NCBI GenBank assembly: GCA_037176705.1
Contig: CM073890.1
Span: 102,042,591-102,106,590 of the forward strand
Reading direction: 5' to 3'
DNA: 64,000 bases
Origin: Molossus alvarezi
Taxonomy: Eukaryota; Chordata; Mammalia; Chiroptera; Molossidae
Every line of letters starts with the position of its first letter. The first letter of the stretch is position 1. The position numbers and the translations under genes are program-made. The notes below the pieces were generated by a model. It was not told where the DNA came from, did not search any database, and saw only the letters and a program-made list of their open reading frames with translations. This document shows, piece by piece, positions 58,291-64,000 of the stretch.

Positions 58291-58990
58291 CCTTTGGGCT
58301 GGATTACAAGGAGATATTCATCTTACCTTGCCATGTTATATCATTGCAATAGAAATTTTACATTGAATTATGGTATATCACATTATAATGCAAAGATCTC
58401 TCATAATAAAATATATTTGATATTTAAAAATAATTATGAAATTTTTCTTAAGACACCTTCAATATTTAGGTATTGCTATTAGATTTAAATATTGCTAATG
58501 TTTATATGTTTAAAATGTTCAGATTTTCCTTTATATTTAATTAATTTCTATTAATGTAACTTTTATTTATATTATGTTAATTAACATTTTGCCTTTCTAA
58601 GAGAGAAGTTGAATTGTTGTATTTAAGAGTTAATTCATACAAACCATGTTTTAATTTGTATTAAAAATATCTTAACTTTAACTTTTTCTTAAAAAGTTGT
58701 CATTATATATAAAATAATACAAAAACACTGAATTTTCTAAAATGTATCTCTGCTAAACTATTCTATTATGGTATGGTACCCTCTATGAATCATCAGCTAT
58801 TTTTTTAAGTTTATAGGGAATTGTCAACAATATGAGAGCTTGTGTATATAAACATATGGCAAGAGCAAGAAAGAACATAGCATTAATTTATGTGATATTA
58901 ATTGTTTACATAAAGAGTAAAATACTATATAAAATAGGGTAATGTTTTCAATATTATTATTGTTATTTATCATCCAAAAGGCCATTTTCT
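58291..58990. other. AT-rich unassigned sequence
   Basis: Very AT-rich, with many TTTAAAT and TTAATTAA words. No gene. Confidence 0.45.
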
Positions 58991-58994
58991 TAAG

Positions 58995-59275
58995 CATTTG
59001 AAACAAAACATGTTTTTGTCCACCTGTCCTGGTCCTGTCGCTTTACCTCAACCCACTGCTGTGCTGTCACTCACAGTGCACAGTGAACTCGGGTTTACAA
59101 CTGCTCGTCCAACTTCCTCTTCCTTGTAAAAACGTTTCCTTTTCTTTATTTCTCAGGACTTGCTTGGGTTCACCATTAGACCAGGTGTCCTGAACTGCAA
59201 GTATTTTAGTTCTCCAATAAATTCAGTTTTCTGGAGAAATATCTGGCTATTTATTTAAGGTCAACACCTGGGAAT
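58995..59275 (+). mobile_element. Possible solo LTR relic
   Basis: A C/T-rich stretch contains CTCCAATAAATTCAG (polyadenylation-like signal) at about 59211. About 20-50 bp later come TTTTCTGGAGAAATATCTGGC and AAGGTCAACACCTGGG, resembling the R-U5 end of a retroviral LTR. No upstream boundary, duplication or internal retroviral sequence was found, so this is tentative. Confidence 0.3.
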
Positions 59276-59388
59276 ATTACCCTTAACTAGAAAATAGGGA
59301 AGAGGAAGTTGGAAGAGCTGTTATAAACCAGAGTTCTTCCTATTGGGCACCCCGATCCACGTAGGGTAGGAGAGTTCTCCCTCCTGGC

Positions 59389-59650
59389 CTCCCAACTTCA
59401 TTTTCCTTCTTTATTTTTTTTAATGATTTTTCTTTATTGATTTTAGAGATAAAGGAAGGATGAGGGAGAGAGAGAGAGAAACATCAATGAGAGAGAACAT
59501 CTATTGGCAGCCTCCTGCATGCTCCCCACTGGGGATCCGGCCCACAACCTGGGCATGTGCCCTGACTGGGAATTTATCGCCCGACCTCTTAGTGCATGGG
59601 TCAACGCTCAAACCACTGAGCCATACCGGCCAGGCTCCCTACTTCATTTT
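59389..59650 (-). mobile_element. Ves SINE, type B, with 16-bp duplication
   Basis: CTCCCAACTTCATTTT (59389-59404) and CTCCCTACTTCATTTT (59635-59650) differ at one base. The minus-strand head CCTGGCCGGTATGGCTCAG is at the right. The plus-strand 100-codon frame starting in the SINE is not a gene. Confidence 0.95.
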
Positions 59651-60952
59651 AAATGAGGTTTCTATTCATCAATTTTTATATAGTATAAAGGCAGTGACTA
59701 ATGTATATGCAGATTTGGAGCCAAGGACCAAAAAAATATTACTCATGGTCACTGCTGAGTGATACAGCTGATGGCCTAGAACATGCAGAAAGACCAATTA
59801 TTGCTCAGCAAAATTTCATGTTTGATATCCTAGTGAAAGGATCAATATGTCATTAGGAGGAAAGTAAGAATTTAGTGGGACTTTCTGACAGGACTGTAAA
59901 GGTCTTAATACAGAGATGACTAAGACACAGTGACACTGAATCCAGTGCCACACCTCGCAAGAGAAAAGCAGTTTCTTAGGAGAGGACAGCGAGGTGGGGA
60001 AAGGAACGGAGCAGCTGCTGACCACCTCAGCTCATGTGTTTTTCTTTGACGACTGCCTTTAGGACGGCTATCCCTCCAGGTCTGCCTGCAAGAGCAGGTG
60101 TTTTCCTAGACTGTTGTTTTATGTGCATGTCTTTTTATCTCACCTAAGTAGCCTCTCCAGTTTCTCTTTCGCATACTTCTCCTTAGTAGAGGAACCAATG
60201 AGAAGCCAAGATGTGACCTGAATTCTTACCACCGTGGCAAAGAAACAGATGTAGTTCTTCAGAGCTTTCTAATATGCAGTGGGACTATGCTTTTCTAGAC
60301 ACCAGTGGTTTGTTAGTTTGTTTTGGTCCATGCTTGGGACCAACCTACTTTACTTTCAAGCATGATTGGTATACCTCTCTGCCGTTCGAAAGAAATAACC
60401 CCTAGATCCCTTTTCCATTTCAGTGGAGATAACGATGCACTGAAATAGCTCTCAGGTGCACCTGAGAGCTTGACATTGCAAGGAAGTTTATATTTTAAAG
60501 CAAAGAAGTTACATCCCATTAGGTGCTAGTATCTAATAAATACGCGGTGCACCGAGAGCCTTCCAAAAAAAGATGGAGAGTTGGTGCATATTTCTAAAAT
60601 TGTTTGACAGACATTAAAAGTGTCATAAATCACAATAAAATAGAGATGAAAACTTCATCTACAGTAAAACTCGACAAGTTCCCATTATCATCCCACACAG
60701 TCTGAACTATCAACCTGCTACAATAAAATTCAGATGAAGCTGAGAGATACCAGAAACCAATACTCAATTATGTGGCAAGTGGAAGAAATGCAATTCTAAG
60801 ACTATATACAACATTACTATTTTTTTAAAGTAGTTTTTCTTATTCTGAAGAATTGAACGCTGAAAACCTGGAGAGAATATTGGGAGCATAAAGAGCAAAA
60901 CTATTTGGAAATCAGACTTGCAAGTGGGCCAGGGGTAGAAATCCATCATCAA
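59651..60952. other. Unassigned noncoding sequence
   Basis: 59780-60560 is of middling G+C with several CpGs. No repeat or exon is confidently recognised. Confidence 0.4.
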
Positions 60953-61123
60953 CAGCGGTGTTTCTCGGCTTTCTGCGTGTATCAGAATGGCCAGGAAGGC
61001 AGTGATTACTGCCTCTCCCTCCCAGAATTTCTGATTCGGTAAAGCTGGAGTGGTACCATCTCTAAAAAATTCCCAGGTGATATAAAGAACTGTTGGTCTG
61101 GGACTATACTTTGAACACCTCTG
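60953..61123 (+). mobile_element. MER5-like non-autonomous hAT element
   Basis: GTGTTTCTCGGCTTTCTGCGTGTATCAGAATGG, then CTCCCAGAATTTCTGATTCGGTAAAGCTGG, then AATTCCCAGGTGATATAAAGAACTGTTGGTCTGGGACTATACTTTGAACACCTCTG, in outline the MER5A order on the plus strand. It is the counterpart of the antisense copy at 20948. Confidence 0.78.
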
Positions 61124-61189
61124 ATACAAATAACTTGGTTGTCGTGTTTGGTATTGTTGCTACTGTTTAAAGGAAATTGCAGAATAAGG

Positions 61190-61760
61190 TTTGTAGAAAA
61201 ATTGAGAGGAAGCTACAGATTTTTCTCATATAACCCCCTGCCCCACATATGCATAGCCTTCCCCATTATTAGCATCTCCCACAGAGTGGTACGTTTGTTA
61301 TAATTGATGAACCTCATTGACACATCATAAGTACCCAAAGCCCCTACTTACATTAGGGTTCACTGTTGGCACTGTATACTGTATGGATTTGCACAAATAT
61401 ATATAATGGCATGTGTCCATCATTACATTATTACACAGAATAGTGTCACTGCCATAGAATGCCACAGTGTTCTGACAATTTCTCTGTACCTGCCCTCAGC
61501 CCCTGACAGTGGCTGATCTTTTTATTGTTGCCATACTTCTGCCTTTTCCTGAAAGTCACATGGTTGGACTCATACAGTATGTAGCCTTTTCAGATCATGT
61601 TCCTTCAGTTAGTAGTACGGATTTAAAGCTCTTTCATTCTTTTCATGGCGTCCTTGCTCACTTCTTTTCACCACTGACTGATTAATAGTCCCCTGTCTGC
61701 AGGTAGTGATGTTTATTCATTCACCGACTGACGGACCACTTAGCTGCTGCATAAATGACT
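61190..61760 (-). mobile_element. Old L1 3' end, antisense (L1M/L1ME-like)
   Basis: ATTGATGAACCTCATTGACACATCA (about 61299), TACATTAGGGTTCACTGTTGGCAC (about 61348), CAGTGGCTGATCTTTTTATTG (about 61508), CACATGGTTGGACTCATACAGTATGTAGCCTTTTCAGAT (about 61557) and TTTATTCATTCACCGACTGACGGACC (about 61711), in outline the reverse-complement order of old mammalian L1 3' ends. No open frame. Confidence 0.78.
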
Positions 61761-62004
61761 TTTTAAAATGTGTTTCATTTTTGTTTTTAACCTAATTTCC
61801 CAAGGAGAAAGAAAATGGTTTGAAGACAAGGAAGTGAGCTTACCGTAATAGCTGTGGGAGGAGGGTGAGAAAGAGGTGAAAATAAAAAGCCACAGGGCCC
61901 CAGAAGAAGAAGTCTGGTCTCACTTTGTGACGGCTTTGTGCTGGGTCAGCTCGGTTAGGCTGAACAGCATTCCCAGACTCATGTTCCAGACAGAGCTGGC
62001 TATG

Positions 62005-62252
62005 AAAAACATATACATCGCCTGGCCAGGGTGGCTCAGTGGTTGAGTGTCGACCCATGCACCAAAAGGTTGCCAGTTTGATTCCCTGTCAGGACACATG
62101 CCCAGGTTGTGGGCCTGATCCCCAGTGGGGGGCATGCAGGAGGCAGCCAATCAATGTTTTCTCTTGATATTTCTATCCCTTTCTTCCTCTCTCTTCCTCT
62201 CTCTCTAAATTCAATAAAAATATTTTATAAAAAGAAAAAATATATATATATC
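62005..62252 (+). mobile_element. Ves SINE, type B
   Basis: The head GCCTGGCCAGGGTGGCTCAG starts at 62020, followed by TGCACCAAAAGGTTGCCAG, GGGCATGCAGGAGGCAGCC, a short pyrimidine block and AATTCAATAAA. Flanks AAAACATATACATC and AAAATATATATATC are a plausible eroded duplication. Confidence 0.92.
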
Positions 62253-63251
62253 AATACAAATATTCTACAGTGTAACCTAAATATTTTCAAATAAATCAAT
62301 TTAACCAATAGACCTTTATGCCTATTCCAAGTATTGCAAATTGGAAGAGAAAAATATTCTACAATGACATTCATACTTCTTCCCAAACTGTGCAGTAAAT
62401 TTTCACATTTTTAGAAGGGTATTCAAAGGATAAATAAATACATTTAAAAATTACTATAATTTTCTCATACATTTTCCAAGGTAGAATAGACGGGACATTA
62501 AGTTGAGATTGTAGAAAATAAAAAATAGCTTCCTCTGAAGGTTAGGAAAAGATGAACTCTTTAATAGTTTCCAGGCACTAAACAAGCTGGTACCTACCAA
62601 TAAAGAATTAATAGTGAGCAAGCAGGAAATGAAGTAGCAAAGACCATGGGAACCTCTACAAAGACATTGCAAGAACCTAAGCTTGACCAGTTGACATGAT
62701 TAAAGAAAACAAAACAAAAGTTTGTCACAGTATTGAACTCAAATTAAGTTTTGATCAAATTTTAAAATAATATTTCTAGAGAAAAAAGGGGGATAATCAA
62801 AGACAAATTAAACCAATCATTCATAGAGTTTGGAATTAAATACATTTTATACTGTGCTTTTAATCTACTGATGTCTTTAAGAATTCTTACTTTCTGGAAG
62901 AGACAAAGTATTTGAAATTGTCTTTAATTTATAGCACACTGTATTTTTTTTTCTTGACATTTTTCTCCTTTTCAAATGTGAAAAGCAAACAACATAGAGC
63001 AGCAGAAAAAATTTGAAGATAGTTCAAATCAATAAGGTGTTACATAGCTTTTCTGAGGATCTCAGCTAATTCATCATTAGTCTCTCCCTCTCTTCTCTCT
63101 TTCTTTAACAGAGGTTGCCTCCTCCTTTGTCTTCCAATGACATTGTACATTAGTAATTTACTTAGACTCACTGAGAAAATTGAAGCCTTAGGTTGTATCT
63201 GCAAACCTGATTTAAGACTAATATTGCATTTATCCAGTGTTTGTGTGTGTT
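62253..63251. other. AT-rich unassigned sequence
   Basis: No gene, exon or repeat family is recognised. Confidence 0.4.
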
Positions 63252-63273
63252 CACACATGCATGCACGTGCATG

Positions 63274-63305
<32 letters not shown>
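63252..63305. repeat. Alternating purine-pyrimidine tract with (CA)n microsatellite
   Basis: CACACATGCATGCACGTGCATG leads into GCGTACACAC and a CA run to 63305. Purine and pyrimidine alternate without a break over about 54 bp, including CACGTG and GCATGC words favourable to Z-DNA. Confidence 0.93.
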
Positions 63306-63308
<3 letters not shown>

Positions 63309-64000
63309 CTATTTATCTAATTGTGTGAAGTGAAAAAAAAAACCTCTTTTGGGGCCATTACTTAACTGATCACATAAGACTAAAATTTATAGCAGAATTG
63401 AACTAGAAATATTTTAGGTAGGTTAAAAAGCAAACACAAAAACAAAACAATATATTTGGGACAAAGTATAGGCGAGATAGGATGAAGCTAAGGTAAAGAA
63501 TAAGATGGATTCTGATTCTAGAAATGTTTAAAACTTTTAGAAGTCAATTGCCAGAATATTAAAGACTTTGAAAACGCAGGCATTTGCAAAAATAAGGTCA
63601 CCGCTGGTGACTTAGATACACATACAGATATATCCTTCAATCAGCTATTCTTAAAAGAGCTGCCTTATGTCTCACAAATTCTATTATTTTGACAATGACT
63701 TCTGAGATATTGCAAGAACAACAAAGAACACAGAGATTATATACATCATTTTTAATGTTCTTTTCAGTTAATATATGCTGTTGGTATAGCTAGTTATCTA
63801 CTATTTCTCTACTCCAAGCATCACTGACAAAGTAAGATACAGAAACTATGGGAGTGTTTAGTTACACTTTTGTAACAATTTGGCAATAATTTTTAATCCT
63901 TTACATCACAATACTAGAAGAATTTTGCTCAGGCTTGAGGGGAGGTACTTAAAGAAGACATGGCAAATTGTTTCAATTTTTTTTGTTTTTGTTTTTTTTT
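63306..64000. other. Unassigned AT-rich sequence to window edge
   Basis: It ends in a T-rich run (63977-64000) that could be the tail of a minus-strand retroposon cut by the window edge. Nothing else is recognised. Confidence 0.4.

Overview
This is a mammalian nuclear window, almost certainly from a bat. More than twenty copies of the tRNA-derived Ves SINE family typical of Chiroptera are present, next to L1, L2, MIR, MaLR-like, Tigger and hAT relics. I see no intact protein-coding gene, no rRNA or tRNA gene, no CRISPR array and no bacterial-type signal. The best reading is a gene desert or the inside of a very large intron. The one hint of a host gene is a 56-bp candidate exon on the minus strand (43134-43189), with strong splice sites on both sides and no stop codon in two frames.

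Layout. 1-7.4 kb: an old L1 endonuclease fragment, a Tigger relic, three Ves copies and an old L1 3' end. 7.4-21.5 kb: five Ves copies in AT-rich sequence, with an LTR relic, L2 and MIR pieces, a GA microsatellite, a MER5-like hAT and a possible conserved noncoding block near 19.7-20.1 kb. 21.57-27.37 kb: one nearly complete but decayed L1 (5' UTR, ORF1, ORF2, 3' UTR) between short target-site duplications. 27.6-28.05 kb: an LTR-like relic. 28-38.5 kb: three stretches that look like conserved noncoding DNA, plus Ves copies and L2/L1 pieces. 38.53-39.08 kb: a Ves-L1 chimera enclosed by one shared 15-bp target-site duplication. 41.1-42.94 kb: an antisense L1 in which the GC-rich 5' UTR is joined directly to the 3' end. 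43-64 kb: the candidate exon, an hAT element with recognisable ends, ten Ves copies (four consecutive minus-strand ones at 53.1-56.5 kb), two further antisense L1 fragments and microsatellites.

Ves copies fall into three structural kinds. Type A ends in a short inverted repeat (TCCTC-loop-GAGGA) before the A-rich tail. Type B has the head motif TGCACCAAGAGGTC and ends near AAATCAATAAA. Type C is shorter and has a GAATGCAT..AATAAGTG middle. Many copies keep 10-18 bp duplications, consistent with mobilisation by L1 machinery. The ORFs in the window are L1 remnants, SINE low-complexity translations or chance frames. Family names rest on recalled consensus features, not on a database search.
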